A DNA stretch of 64,000 nt from Brugia malayi (lineage: Eukaryota > Nematoda > Chromadorea > Rhabditida > Onchocercidae), in contig NW_025062477.1 in NCBI RefSeq assembly GCF_000002995.4, positions 2,797,501-2,861,500 on the forward strand. The letters are read 5' to 3'. Numbering within the stretch: the first letter of the stretch is position 1; the number at the start of each line of letters is the position of its first letter. A model generated the notes under the pieces. The model was given only the letters and a program-made list of their open reading frames with translations, searched no databases and was not told the origin of the DNA. Of the stretch, positions 46,123 through 59,402 are shown piece after piece. Both the position numbers and the translations under genes were made by a program.

Positions 46123-47255
46123 TTGAATTGTTAAATAAAACTATGACATTGTACTAAGTAATCTACTTAATATCAAATATTTAAATTGATGAAAAGTTCA
46201 TTCTTCAGAAAATTTCTTCAGAAATTTTTTCCAACATTTAAATTTCAAAAAATATTTGAATGAAATTATTTTCTCATTGCTTATTGAAAAGTGATCCTTT
46301 CTATGAAATACCACAACAATTAATAGAATATAGAATATCCTTTTTCTTCTTCTTCTCCTTTTCATCTTATCTGTTGCATTTTTTAAAACCAATTTTATGT
46401 TTTTTTTTCATGCAATCATTAATTTATGTCACATTTCTTTTTATTTTTAGCAGTTAATGCTAAAAAGAATGGATAAAGAATTGGCGCAAATGTGATGAAA
46501 CAAAACAGTTCAATTAAAAAGTAAACAAAATACTGAAAATATATTAAAATAAAATGAGTATTACGGAAATTCTTTGATGATTTTTTTTTTATTATAAAAG
46601 ATTAAAATGGAAAAATTATTAAAATTTTTCAAAATTTTTGTTAATTCTAAATCAGAATTTTATTTTTGTCAGAATAATATGGCTTTTAAAGTTATGAATA
46701 TGCAAATTATAGCATAATTTGAGGATCAATTAGATTTGTCATATTGTTTATCTCAATTGTTTTTTGTCTTTTATGTATTCTTTTTCTCCTTATTTAGATA
46801 TCAGGTTTTTATTTTTTTATTTGTTAAAATTTCAATATTTCTAATTAGCATTTTTTCTTTTAATGATATAAAAGTTTATTTTATCCTTGAAAAATGATAA
46901 TTTCATATTCATTCTTTGAGAAACACAAACAAAAAGTGTATTTAAAATAGAAAATAACAAAACAGGAAGCAATTTTGGCTACTAAAATTTTTAATTAATG
47001 CAGTTTGCTTTTTTCATCATTTTGAAAATGAGCTATCAAATGTAAAATTATAATTTATTCTATATTTAAAAATCTTTTCTTTTTTTCTATATTTAAAAAT
47101 AACAAACTCTCAAGTCTATGAATAAGTCGAATTTAAGGAATTTTTTAAAGTTTCTTTTTAACAGTGTCACTAGTAATTTGCATTTAATTTTTCAACTAAA
47201 ATTTTTAACCCCAATTTATTAATCATTCCAATTAATGTTTTAATCAATTTAATTA
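46123..47255. other. Intergenic region between convergent zinc-finger and paraoxonase-like genes
   Basis: AT-rich tail-to-tail spacer with the 3'UTRs of both genes (AATAAA at 46134-46139 for the plus-strand gene). No other feature was recognised. Confidence 0.6.
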
Positions 47256-50064
47256 CTATACAATTTGAGAAGTATCAATATCACAATGCAATGTACGACC
47301 AAATAAACTACCAATAAGTAAAGAATTTTGATGAAATAAAACAGCAGATGAACCACATATTGTTGCACCATCATTTGCATACGGTTCTGTTATCACCCAA
47401 CTCTTATCATTATCCTAAAATAGAACATATAATTAAATTTAATTAAAATAAATTAATTAACAATTGAAATAGAAGAAGGATGGAATTTACCTGTAATCGT
47501 ATTCGAAGTATTTGAGATGGTGAACGTTCATCCGTATTTATTGGATTTTGCATATGTTTATGAGCTTTATAAAGTATCGGATGAAGTGCTACCCAAATAT
47601 TTCCATTTTTAGTTTCAATAAATATTTTATTTGGTGATGAAAGAAGTGAAATTTCAGTTGCAAATACCACTGACATATCTTTTCGTAAATGATAAATTCG
47701 TATAAACTAAATTAAAAATATTATTTTAAAAAAAAAAAAAAGAAGGAAAGAAAAAAGTTTAATTTTTTTTTTTTTAAAATTATTAATTTATCATTTAACA
47801 TATAATTTTTTATTAATTCTTTTAATGTATAAAATATTTATTCATTTATTAATAATATCACTTTTTTTTTTTTAATTTTATTAAAAAAAAAAAAAAATTT
47901 ATCAACTCACTTCGTTAACTGTACTAGCAACATATAATCGATTTTGTTGCTTATTTATAGCAATTCCATTTGGTGTTGGAAAATATCTATTAAATAATAT
48001 TTTAATAAAAATATATTACTAAAAAAGAAATTTATTTCACTTTTTGATTTTATAAATAAAAATTAAATTTTAACGAAAAATTTATAATTTAAAATGGTAT
48101 GAATTTATTATTTTACATTTCTATATTAGTATTAAAAAAAAAAAAAAAAAAAAATGAATATTATCTGAAATGATTGTGTTTTATAAAAATATTAAAAAAA
48201 AATTTGAAACAAACAAAAAAAAAAAGAAACTTTTCGAGATAATTTCCTTGTCGTCCATCATAGTAAACAATTGAACCAAATGATGATTGCATAGCAAATT
48301 CAATAATTTGCATCCAATATTTTTGATAATAAGCATAATTGGTGGTGATAAATCGATCAGCGCCAACAACTGCTATATCAGCTAAGCTAAATTTAAAAAT
48401 TTAAAATTAAATAATTAAGAGAGAGAGAGAGAGAGAGAGAGAAATGATATTTTATTGAAATAAATTTATTTTTTTTTATCAATAAAATTTTGTTATATTT
48501 AAATTTTCTTTTTTCTCCTTCTTTTTTTTTTTCCTCAAACAAAAAAAGTGTAATTTTTATAATAAATGGAATTGAAATTGAATATATGCATATATTAGCT
48601 TAAAAAATAATTATAAATTATTAAATTAATACATAGCAAAATTTTCATGTAAAAATAAAAGTAAAATTATGAAAAAGAAGGAAAACTTTTGAAATATGAC
48701 TTACTTTCGAAATTTATCATTACTTATTGTTTTTTGATAAGTAAGAAGTAAACGTTTATGATCAAATTGAAAAACTTCCACAGTATCAGTTGTATTCTGA
48801 TAAGAATTAGTGATATAAACAGTTATTCGACCTCGACTAATATATGTATCAATTCCATATGGAATAAAATATTGCTATAAATATTTTTATATTAATTTAT
48901 TTTTTTTTTTTTTTTATAATTCAAATGTAATTTTATTATTAAACTAATTTTAAAATTGCTTTGATAAATCAAACAAAACCAGAGAAAAAAGTCCAAAAAA
49001 AAAAAAAAAAAAACCTTAAAATTTCATTCAAATAAATTCTGAAAATTTTTTGACAAAAATTTTAATTATATCAATAAGTTTGAATAATATTTAAGATGGA
49101 AAATAATTGAAGTATCCAAAATTTACACTCATTTTTTCCATCAATTTTATCGATGAAATTAATTTTACTAATTAGAAAATCTGAAATTTTCATTGTATTC
49201 TGAAATTATTTGAAAATTATTCAACAAAATTTTATAAAATTTTTTAAAATTATTCAATAATAATAAAAATTTCAGATTTTTTTTTTTTTAACAAAAATTA
49301 ATTCTTGGCGAAAAAAAAGAAAAAAAAAAACGATGCATTTATTGATTAAAAAAAAATTAATTTTTAATATTACCAAATTAAATCCTTTAATTTTCAATTT
49401 CTTAGCTTCATAATTTCTATTTTCCGTAAAATTATAAACGAATATTGCACCAGTAATATTACTAACTCCTCGACTTTTTGCATATCCGCTTGTTATCAAT
49501 GCAATATTCAATTCCGGAATGAGTACCATTCCGGCTGAACCATTTGCTACAATTTATTTAAACAATATTACAAATTATTTACTAAATAATTAATATAAGA
49601 ATTGACAATTAAAATCTCTTTCTCTCTCTCTCTCTCTCTCTCCCTTTCTTCTCTTCTTTCTCTCAGAGACTTCACTTTAAAAAGTATAAAATAAAAGTTT
49701 CTTTTTCAGAAAAAAAAAAAAAAAAAGGAGTAATAAATTAAAAATTAATACCAAATATTCCGGTAGATGTACGAATAAATCGACATGAGCCAGGTGTATG
49801 ATTGTAAACACGTTTGTTTATATCCAATAATAAACTAAAGTTAATCAAATTAATTTAAAATAACAAATTAAAAAAAAAAAAAAAAGCATTTAAATTTACA
49901 TTTCTAATTATGCTAATACTATTATTGCTAATATAATTGAATTATTTATTGTGATAAAATTTTAAATTTAAAAAAATAATAAAAATTATTAAAACATACA
50001 TAAATCGAATTAGTAAACTGCAACCTAATCCAATCAATAATAATGCTATTATTGAATTAGTCAT
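47256..50064 (-). CDS. Paraoxonase-family (PON/MEC-6/POML-like) membrane protein
   Basis: Eight exons, right to left: 50000-50064, 49752-49834, 49374-49546, 48705-48874, 48231-48386, 47911-47986, 47491-47706 and 47256-47414, giving 365 residues (human PON1 has 355). An N-terminal hydrophobic segment (about 5-24) should act as an uncleaved anchor. Family landmarks run in order: CRFIRTSTGI, PYGIDTYI, DTVEVFQFDH, LADIAVVGADRF, PNGIAINKQQNRLYVA, GNIWVALHP and GSLFGRTLHCD. Most Ca2+-binding and catalytic positions of mammalian paraoxonases are replaced: the SED motif reads SAG, NDIVAVG reads ADIAVVG, and both His positions are changed. Worm MEC-6 and POML proteins are non-enzymatic ER/plasma-membrane chaperones of DEG/ENaC channels, so a similar role is more likely than hydrolysis. 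The ATG lies 21 bases after a TTTAG acceptor and overlaps the stop of a short upstream ORF. It is downstream of, and on the same strand as, the F-box gene. Confidence 0.92.
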
Positions 50065-50084
50065 TACAAATGATAATTTTTCAT
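50064..50084 (-). CDS. Short upstream ORF overlapping the paraoxonase-like start
   Basis: Six-residue ORF MKNYHL whose TAA overlaps the main ATG by one base (TAATG). Its ATG is the first one after the presumed SL acceptor at 50086-50087. If real, translation of the main protein would need reinitiation or leaky scanning. It could be chance in AT-rich leader sequence. Confidence 0.35.
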   Translation of the reverse strand: MKNYHL

Positions 50085-50575
50085 TCTAAATGATAATAAC
50101 AAATTAATAATAAAATATTTTTTATTTTTCATTGTTAAAATTTTGCAATCAATTTCATATCAATTACTTTATTTAATTTATCAATTTATCACTTTTTTTT
50201 TTTTAATCATTTAACACTTTTACATTCTAATATTTGCATATTTAATGAGGAAAACTACAAATTTCTTTTTTTTTTCTAAAAAAAAAATCATATTTCAATT
50301 AAAAGAAAAAAAAATTTTAATTTCTGATAAAAATTTAACAAAAAAAAAAAAGAAAAAAGAAAGAGAGGGAGAGAGAGGGAGAGAGAGAGAGAGCAAACAT
50401 TATGAATTGATAAAAAAGAAAAATGAATAAATAGAAAGCAATGATCAGAGCCAAATTTCACAAATATTAAATTTATTCCAGAAGGAATAAGTCTACAAGC
50501 TATCGTTCAATTTTCAATTTCATTGCTATGAATGAACAGAGAGAGATACATATAACTTTACATTTTAAAATCACC

Positions 50576-50576
<1 letters not shown>

Positions 50577-50606
<30 letters not shown>

Positions 50607-50632
50607 CCTCTCTTTCCCTCTCTCTCTCTCTC
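50577..50632. repeat. TC microsatellite
   Basis: Interrupted TC tract (TCTCTCTTTCTCTCTCCC pattern). Confidence 0.9.
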
Positions 50633-51340
50633 TGAAGTCAAAACAGATCGATTTTGCACAGTTAGTCTGAGCAATACTTTTTATCCAAAGCATATCATCA
50701 TCACCATCATTCATCATTCATTCATCGTTCCTTATATTATCCTCATTTCCGGTTAGAAAAATTTCCGGATGAATTTTCCTGATGAGTATGCATTAGATTA
50801 CAATTGAATTGATATTATCAATTAATATGATAATTTCTTACTATCATTTTCACATAATATTGCAAATTATCATTATTTTCTAAATTAATTCATTCTTAAT
50901 TAATTTGCATTAAATTTAACAGTGATAACACGAATGATAAATAAATTTTGAAAAAAAAGAAAAAATTGGGATAATATTTGAGAGAATGATAATATGTGAC
51001 AAATAGATGTGACAATTTTTTTTTTTTGTGATAATGACAAAATAATGTGTAATTAATATATGTACAAAAATTTCAACTTCATTTTAATTTATAATTATTG
51101 AAACTATATTTAATTTATAATAATTGAAACTATACGATGTTAACAAAATAATTTAAAAATAAAATTTTCTAATTTTATCAAAAATTTTCGCTCAATTAAT
51201 TTAACAAATTTATTTAATTTCATTAATGGTAATAATTTTTTATTTTTATTTTTCTTACTTTTTTTCTTAGCATAATTTATTGTATTAAATATATTTAAAT
51301 ACTATTATAATACAAATATTTTATGTAAGTAACCAAAAAA

Positions 51341-51382
51341 AGAAAACAAACAAACAAACAAACAAACAAACAAACGAACAAA
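51341..51382. repeat. ACAA tetranucleotide microsatellite
   Basis: About ten AAAC/CAAA units with one ACGA interruption. Confidence 0.92.
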
Positions 51383-51488
51383 ACAAAAATCCAATTAATT
51401 TACACATTAATATGTTTACTAAATTCATTCAATAAATTTATCACTGTTTTTTTTCCTTTTTTAAATTTTCATTTAATTAATTAATTAA

Positions 51489-54400
51489 TTAATCATCATC
51501 TTCACCAAACCACATATATTTGTCGAGAATGCACACACTACCATTGCCTCTTGTCAACATCAATGATGATCCTAAAAATTTATTAAAATTTTTATTAGAA
51601 TATTTGAATTAAAAATTGAATTCATTTTCATTTATATTTTTATTTGCTTATTTATTTATAAATTAATTGTTTTATCTTCTATTAGAACGAAAATTAATAA
51701 TAATTTCAAATCTTATTGTTTCTTTTTTTGTGATAAATTTTTTAATTTCGAAATTAATCACTTTAAAATTCAATTTTCACACTTTATCCTTTGTACTTTT
51801 ACTTGTTTACTTGTTTACTTACTTACTTATTTATTAATCACAAATTACAAAATATAAATTAACAAAAATTATTAAACCACAAAATACACATACAAACCTT
51901 TGAATGCTACTTTAAAAACATTATTGCATTTTCTCAACAATCGTCCCACAGCTTGATCAATTCGATTTTGTGAAATTCCCGATAGCTTCAATTTTACACT
52001 TCTCATTGTCTCACTAAAAATATCATTGAAAAATTAATTTCAATTAGTTATTAAAATTTATTAAAAAAAGATTTGTGCTAGTTTTTTGCTTTCAAATATA
52101 AAAAAAAACAAAAACAAAAAAGAAATAATTGAATAAAAATAAATTAATCGATTAAATTCTATTTATTTTATAATTTACTAATTTATAATATATTATTTAT
52201 GCGCTAATATATTCTTTTTTTTTTTTTGCTTCTCATAAATATTAACATATTATTATTATTAACTCATTTTTATGAAAAAGAATTATTATTAATTTATGAA
52301 AAAAGAAATTAATTAATTTTATGAATTAATTTTTTTATGAAAAAAAAAAGAATTTATTAATTTATTATTAATTATTATTAATTTATGAAAAAAGAAGAAA
52401 AAAAATTTGAACTATGCATTAACCAGGCTATTTCAAGCCAATAACTCATAATTTTGGCTGCGTGCGTGACGTTATTCCCGTGCGTGACAATATGAATAAT
52501 TCGTAATGCGCCATCGTATGGCATTTCTTTTAATACGTCAATGACGCATTCACGTTCGATCAAACTGTCCAGATCAAATGATCCTGTACACTGCAATAGG
52601 TTGTCGTTATCATTTCAAATTTTAACAAAATCATTTTGTTCATTTCAAATTTTCACAAAATCATTTTGTTCATTTCAAATTTTCACAAAATCATTTTGAT
52701 CATTTCGAATTCAACAAGTCGTTTTGATCATTTAAAATTCTAACAGATCGTTTAAAATTTAACAATTCATTTTGATCATTTAAAATTCAACAAGTCATTT
52801 TTGATTATATAAAATTTAACAGATCATTTGAAATGTAACAAATCACTTTGATCATTTAAAATTTAACAGATCATTTTGATCGTTTGAAATTCAACAAGTC
52901 ATTTTGATTATTTGAAATTCAACATGTGATTATGATCATTTAATTTGAACAAATTATTTTAATCATTTTGCTCATCTAAAATTTAACAAATTATTTAAAT
53001 TTTTTTTTTAACGTATTTTACTAAAAATTCCATCATACAATAATAAATTTGTTAAGAACAGAAAAAAAAAAGTATCAATTATTGAAATGAATAAGGTACT
53101 ATCATACCTGTATCAGAAGTGTTTCAAGTCTTCTCAATACCTTATCAATACCATTTTGTAAATAAGAGTGAAAATTTATAGAAGGACAAACAATTGCTAA
53201 ATTTCGAATTGGTGTATTAATTAATACTTTTGAAAGAATGGATGAAGAAAGATATTCAATACCGCCAAGTTCAAGTGTTCTGAAAATAATTTTTCTTTTT
53301 TCATAATTCAAATAATTATAATAATATTTTGAAAAAAAAATTTTGCTAGAAAATAAAAGATTACATTGAATGAAAAATATTATACCAAATAAAAAATGAT
53401 AAATAAATTTAAAATATTTTTTATGATTTTTAGATATTAATTAATTTTTACAAATACATTCAATCATAATTATTCCTAAGATTTCATTTCATTTCATTTC
53501 TAATTTATTTCTTCTTCATTTCCAATTTGTAATTAATAATTATTAATGATTAAAATACTATAAGATACATTAAATTCTTTCCACTTAAAGCTTCCAGAAG
53601 ATGCATATGAGAAAAGCTATCCAAATGACATGTTTGATATTGAAATTGTCGCAATTGTTGACACTTCCTAATAGCATCCCAAAATTCCTCACAATACAAA
53701 CCAAAATCCATGCAAATATGACGAAAGCATAATTCACGAAGTGATGTTGAAAAATGATTTACAATTTTTGATATCTAAAATTTGTTTACATTTTAAAAAT
53801 AATAAGAAACGAAAGAAAACAAAACAGAAAAAAATTAATTAAAAAATTTAATTAATTAAACTTTTTTTTTAAAAAGTTAAAAATTTTTAATGATTTTACG
53901 AACCACTTCACAATCATCATTATCACTACCAACAATTGTCATCTTATCCATTTTTAATTGTCGCCATCGTGAATTCTCGATCAAATCTGTTCGTGAAATT
54001 TCTTTCAAAAGTGCATCACATAATTCACCATTAATTGGTGTTTCTAACCAAAGATGCTCGATATAGTCTACACGTTTTGCTAGAATTTAGATTTTTCAAT
54101 TTAAAATTTATTTTTAATAGCAATGAATTGGTTTAATTCAAAATGAGAAATATTATAAATTCTTTTTTCCCCTCTCTCTCTCTCTCTCTTTTAAATAGAC
54201 TAAATCTTCTAGGCCAATTAGTAAATATTCAAAAAATCAATTTTATAGTTTCAATTTTTTTTTTTCCTAAAAAAGATGTAATATATTTTTTTTTTTTTAG
54301 CTTTTCTATTCGTACTTTTAATCATTAATTTTAGCCAATCAAAAAAAAATTTAAATATTCAAAAAATCTATTTTATAGTTTCAATTTTTTTTTCTTAAAT

Positions 54401-54955
54401 ATTTTTTTTTTTTAATCATTAATTTTAGCCAATTGAAAAAAGAAAAAATTTATACCAATTCGTTGTATAAGTAATTCAGCTTGCCAATCTTTAATAATTA
54501 TTACATCATTCGTAACCATTTCCGGTGTGAAACAATATTCCGGTACTAAGAGCTGTATGATAAGATCAGAATGATCAGTCCAAATTTCGATATTATCCAG
54601 CGATACGCTTTGTAATTTGATTGGTGGTAAACTTATCAAACTTTGATGAAATATTTCTTCCGTTAAACGACATACCTGTAAAATTATACAATTAATATTT
54701 TTTTTTTTTTGCACAAAAGAATGAATTTCTCTTTTTTTTTTTTTAATTTTTGATAAAAGCTATTATCATATCTTTTTGCATCATTCAAATATGATAAGAT
54801 TAGGTATAAACATAATAATTTTGATAATAAAAAACTAAAATAACGATTACAACAGATCAAAAGATCAATTATTGTTCAGTTATATTTAATTTTGAAATTA
54901 ATTGACGATTGATAATTAATTAGTTATTGACTAACTAATTCTAAAAGTTGAATAA

Positions 54956-54988
<33 letters not shown>

Positions 54989-55472
54989 ACTATCATGATT
55001 AGCAATTATGTTTATTTTTGAATAGTACTAAAATTTTGCTTATTTCAAAACAGAAAAACAAGAAGAGAAAATTTAAATATTTTTTAAAATAATTTGTAGT
55101 AAAATTAAGTTAATAGAAAATTTAACTTACTCGTCGAAGACGTATACGATCATAAATATCAAGATAAGGAAAAACTTGCAATAGCACCGGAGCTAATAAT
55201 CGATGCACAGAGTCTGAACTTTTATCAATTTCTAAATTTGTTTTTTCACTATCATCAATGGATTTAACATTTAATGCTAATTCCATATTGCAAGATTTAT
55301 TTCTGATTATTCCTGATAATAATCGTTTTCGAAAGATACGTTTTGCTTGAATCCAAATTGAACGTCGTTGATAATTATTTCGTTTTAATTTATCAGATAA
55401 TTTTTTGCATGTTGAAGATGTTGCAACTTGTTCAATCATTGATAACGATGAATGTGATAAAGATATTTCCAT
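51489..55472 (-). CDS. F-box protein, probable SCF substrate adaptor
   Basis: Eight exons, right to left: 55131-55472, 54456-54675, 53904-54079, 53569-53774, 53108-53279, 52424-52590, 51898-52013 and 51489-51571, giving 493 residues. Frame continues across all junctions. A basic, Ser-rich N-terminus (about 1-85) is followed by an F-box-like motif at about 90-125 (LLAPVLLQVFPYLDIYDRIRLRRVC), which in this family binds SKP1. The remaining ~360 residues have a regular leucine spacing and phrases such as NLITLELGGIEYLSSSIL and SLRELCFRHICMDFG, resembling degenerate leucine-rich repeats that would bind substrate. The protein ends in an acidic GEDDD. The start ATG lies 9 bases after a TTACAG acceptor, fitting SL trans-splicing. 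Intron 5 contains a degenerate tandem repeat (52607-53000). No specific orthologue recognised; Skp1-Cul1-F-box function is inferred from the motif. Confidence 0.85.
52607..53000. repeat. Degenerate ~30-bp tandem repeat in F-box gene intron
   Basis: About 13 diverged copies of a unit like CATTTAAAATTTAACAGATCATTTTGAT. Three adjacent copies near 52610-52690 are almost identical; the rest vary by substitutions and indels. Confidence 0.88.
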
Positions 55473-55815
55473 TAAAATTATCTGTAATTTAAAATATTTA
55501 TAATGAACTGTTAATTAATGATCATTTAGTACCATTATTTTATTTATTTTTTCTGTTGTAAAATGGAAAAATGATTATTTTAAAAAATAATTTTTAATTA
55601 ATTTAAATAAAACAATTCTTTCATGTTCAGTTGAAAATTCTAAATTTAATTTAATTATTCATTAGGTATTGTATTAGTCATTCTAATAAAAGTTTTTTTT
55701 TGCTTATAAATGATAGCAAAATGCTTTCAATTTATTTCTTCACGCACACACTATAAAATTACTACAAAAATAGCACAGTGATCATTCTAGGAAATTTCGA
55801 AGTTTATAATTTTCC

Positions 55816-56047
55816 AATAAGAGTAAGTTAAAAAATTCGTTGACTTTACTTTTATGTATTGAGATAAGTAATATTACGAGTAAGTTAAAAAATTCGTTGA
55901 CTTTACTTTTATGTATTGAGATAAGTAATATTACGAGTAAGTTAAAAAATTCGTTGACTTTACTTTTATGTATTGAGATAAGTAATATTACGAGTAAGTT
56001 AAAAAATTCGTTGACTTTACTTTTATGTATTGAGTTAAGTAATATTA
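55816..56047. repeat. 57-bp tandem repeat, four copies
   Basis: Four nearly identical copies of a 57-bp unit (GAGTAAGTTAAAAAATTCGT start; last copy has GAGTTAAG for GAGATAAG). Because 57 is divisible by three, an 82-codon ORF runs through, but it encodes only the repeat. It lies about 350 bases upstream of the F-box gene start. Confidence 0.97.
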
Positions 56048-56367
56048 CTTACTTATTAGTTTTAAGATTAATAAAAAGTGCAAATTAGGGATGTTAAAAT
56101 AGAATACTAATTGAATTTTTCATTTAGATATGAGATTACATTTTCCGCTGGTATTCAAATAAAACAAAATACATATTTATTAGGTAATTAGTTTTTTATC
56201 AATGTCAGAAAAAAAAAAACAACAACAACGATTGAAACAACAATGGGAAATTCTTTTTTTTTAATATGTTCAAATAAGATATTAATGGGAAAATTATAAA
56301 TGTTACACTTTTTTTTTTCTATGCTATATAAAGTAGAAAAGAAACTTTTCTTTTTGTTTGATATTTA

Positions 56368-56398
<31 letters not shown>

Positions 56399-57131
56399 CA
56401 ATAATCGTAAATATCATAAATACAATGATGAAATTGTAAACCTACATCAAAATAAGTTATTATTAAGACACAAAATAAAGCATCAAGAAAAAAATATTAT
56501 CAGTATTTAAACAAAAATTAAAAAGGATTAAAAGTTTTGAGTTAAAAAAAAAAGCGAATAAACTCGTTCATTTGACAAAATTAGATTAAAAAATAAAACA
56601 GAGTCAAAGTTCTAAATTTAAAAAAAAAAAAGGAAAAAACTCATTAATTTGAAAAGAGTTCAAAAATAAAAAAAAATCTAATTGAAATTAAAAATTGAAA
56701 AGAAGACAAGAGCTCATCATTAAAAAAAAACGCATTGATTTGACAAGATTAAATTAAAAAATGAAACAAAGTTAAACTCATTGGTTGAAGTTAAAAGTTG
56801 AAATTGAAAGTTGAACAATTCATTAAATCATCATTTAAAAAAAAAAAAAAAACATAACTAATTAAAGAAAACACATTAATTTGACAAAATTAAATTAAAA
56901 AAATGAAATAAAATTAAAACAAGCTTATTAATTTGATAATTAATTAATTTAACAAAGAAATGATAGGAATGTAAGGTAAGAATGATTGTTATAGCTGAAA
57001 GAAGAAAGGTAATAAATAGTAATAACTTAAGAAAAGAAAAGAGAAGGAGGTGTCACACATATTTTTTTGACTAATCTTTTACTTTAGATATGCGATCGCA
57101 ATTTTTCCTTTTTGCTCTGATTGGCGAATTT

Positions 57132-57165
<34 letters not shown>

Positions 57166-59357
57166 ATCATATTTTGAGGTATTGTTGTGATACTGTAAGT
57201 GTGAATGTGTAATTTGCATTAATCTATTTTATTTTATTAATAAAATGAAAAAATTTATGCACAAAAAAAAAAAAAAGAAAAAAAGAAGAGAAAAAAGATT
57301 GGAAAAGTGAGAAAATTTAATGATTTGTAATTAGCATAAATTCTCTCTCAAAATTGGAAAGATGAAATTAATGTATTTGTGTATTTATTGATGAAAATAT
57401 TTAATTTATTTTTAATGAATAAAATAACATTTAATGATTGTGATTTGATTAATTTTAATAAAAAAAAAAATTTGAATAAATTATTAAGATAACAAATTTT
57501 GCAATCAATTTAGTTTACAGATATTATTCATATGTAATTAACAGTAATGATCAAAAGTATAAGTGATAAAAGGAAAAAATTGAGAGTAAAAAATTGATTG
57601 AAATTTGATGACAATTAAAAATAGTTATTTTTAATTTTTGAGGAATAATTAATGATAAATGATTAAAATTTAATGATAGCTATTGAAAATAAAAACAAAC
57701 ATAATACCAATTATTTCTCTAAAATTTTCTTTTTTGCTTGATAATAAAAAATTTAAATTAGCATACGCAGTTGAATAGATTTTAATTATTATTATCTGAA
57801 ATGAACATTTCATTAATAATTTGAATTGAGTAATGATAAATGCTTTTTTTTTTTTAATTAATAAGTATAATCAAATTTGATAAAATTAATGAAAAAAAAA
57901 ATTAATTTTATTAAGGAAATGTGTCAAATTTTTTTTGTCAACTGGTCAACTGGTCACTTTCCGGTCATTAATCTAAATTTTGTGTAGTAGTGCAATTAAC
58001 AAAAATCTCACCTATGTAAAACATTAGTAATATCATTTATTCCCATGTCCAATTACATTTTGCGCCCTGCAGGCGGTCATAAGTTCAGTGGCGCCTTAAC
58101 TTAGACAGACGATAAATTTGCATAGAATACCATTTGAGGATTACATTGGTAAATATTTCTGCCCACAATTGTTGAAATAAAATATGAAAACTAATTGATT
58201 TAAAAAAAAAAAAAGAGGAGAAATATTTGGCTCTGTTTTACTTATTCATTAAGCAGTTATGACAATATGATACAATAAAATTTACTAATTTTAATCAAAA
58301 GCGATTATTTTCATATAATTAATCCCTTTTCGTAAATAATTGGGAAATTTTGAAAGAGTCTTATCAGTAATTGGTTTAAAATTTTAGTGTAATATAGCAT
58401 ATGGCAGTTAATAGTACAAAGAAGGGAGGAAAAGATTGGATAGCAACAATAATAGTAAATTAGTTCCAAACTAATTTGTAAACAAAACTGTCAACAGAAA
58501 ACAATCAATAAATGGCATATGAAGAAAGAATTTGTAGAAATTACTTTGTAGGAATTATTCAAAATTAACGCTAGTAATTGACGTAAATATTAAGCGTTTA
58601 AAAAATAATTGTTAACAAATATGTTTTATTATTAATAGTGTAAATGAATTTAAAATATAATTATAACTAGCATTCATGATAAACTAAAATAATGAATAAT
58701 TATAAAAAGTATCGGAAATGATATGAATAGGTAAATAATATTAGAAATGCGGTAATGGATAAGATAGTGGCGGAATAAGAGAAAGGATTTGGAAGTTTAC
58801 GTAAGGAAAGGTAATCAAATAGCGGCATCTCATTGATGATTATGTAGTTCATTACTCATTTGACACCTACTTTTCCTCATTCACACCTTTTTGGTGCCAA
58901 GTAAATTTAGGTTCTGTTGATGGATGAGGTAAGATGATGTCGTGACAATGCTTATTGTAATTTCAAAAATTTTTACCCAAATTTAAATGGATTTCATGGA
59001 AAATGAAAACTATATTAGTAAAAATGGCATGAATGATAGAAATTGAGAAACAAAAATTTGCAGGAATACATTTATGAGACTATTTTGATCTTACTTTAAT
59101 TTGAAATATATTAAATTAAAGTAACATGGTTAATTGAATATTGGAAAAGAAATAATAATTAGCAATTAAAAAATTTGAAATAATAGTAATTTCAAAATGA
59201 ATTAAAGAAATTAACGAGAAATTATTCCGGGAAAAGTTAGGCCAATTAACAACTTTCATTTAATGCAAATTTTGAAAATGCATGAAAATGCGAAATTAAC
59301 TATTTGCTGATATTTGAATTAATGAGGGTAAGTAGATTATTCAAAAACGGAACTCAC

Positions 59358-59402
59358 AGTGAGAATATTGGCATTGTCGCGCAATTTGTCACCGTTATCC
59401 GT
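59358..59402 (-). CDS. Possible internal exon of an unidentified minus-strand gene
   Basis: A 45-base segment is bounded by an AG acceptor (AAAATGTATAG) and a strong donor GTGAGT, and is open in phase 0 (TDNGDKLRDNANILT). Base composition is far less AT-rich than its surroundings. Reading from the candidate exon at 60066-60119 into this one keeps phase 0. No family was recognised and no further exons were found with confidence. Confidence 0.35.

Larger units (their letters stand above)
50086..51488. other. Spacer between tandem F-box and paraoxonase-like genes
   Basis: AT-rich with an interrupted GA tract (50362-50395), a TC tract (50577-50632) and an ACAA tract (51341-51382). Because both genes are on the minus strand, an operon with the F-box gene upstream is possible, but 1.4 kb is long for one. 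Positions 50640-50790 are less repetitive and may contain the paraoxonase-like promoter. Confidence 0.5.

Noticed and set aside
55840..56088. 82-codon ORF with fourfold internal repeat
   Set aside because: It is the 57-bp non-coding tandem array read in one frame; the array is not bounded by splice sites.
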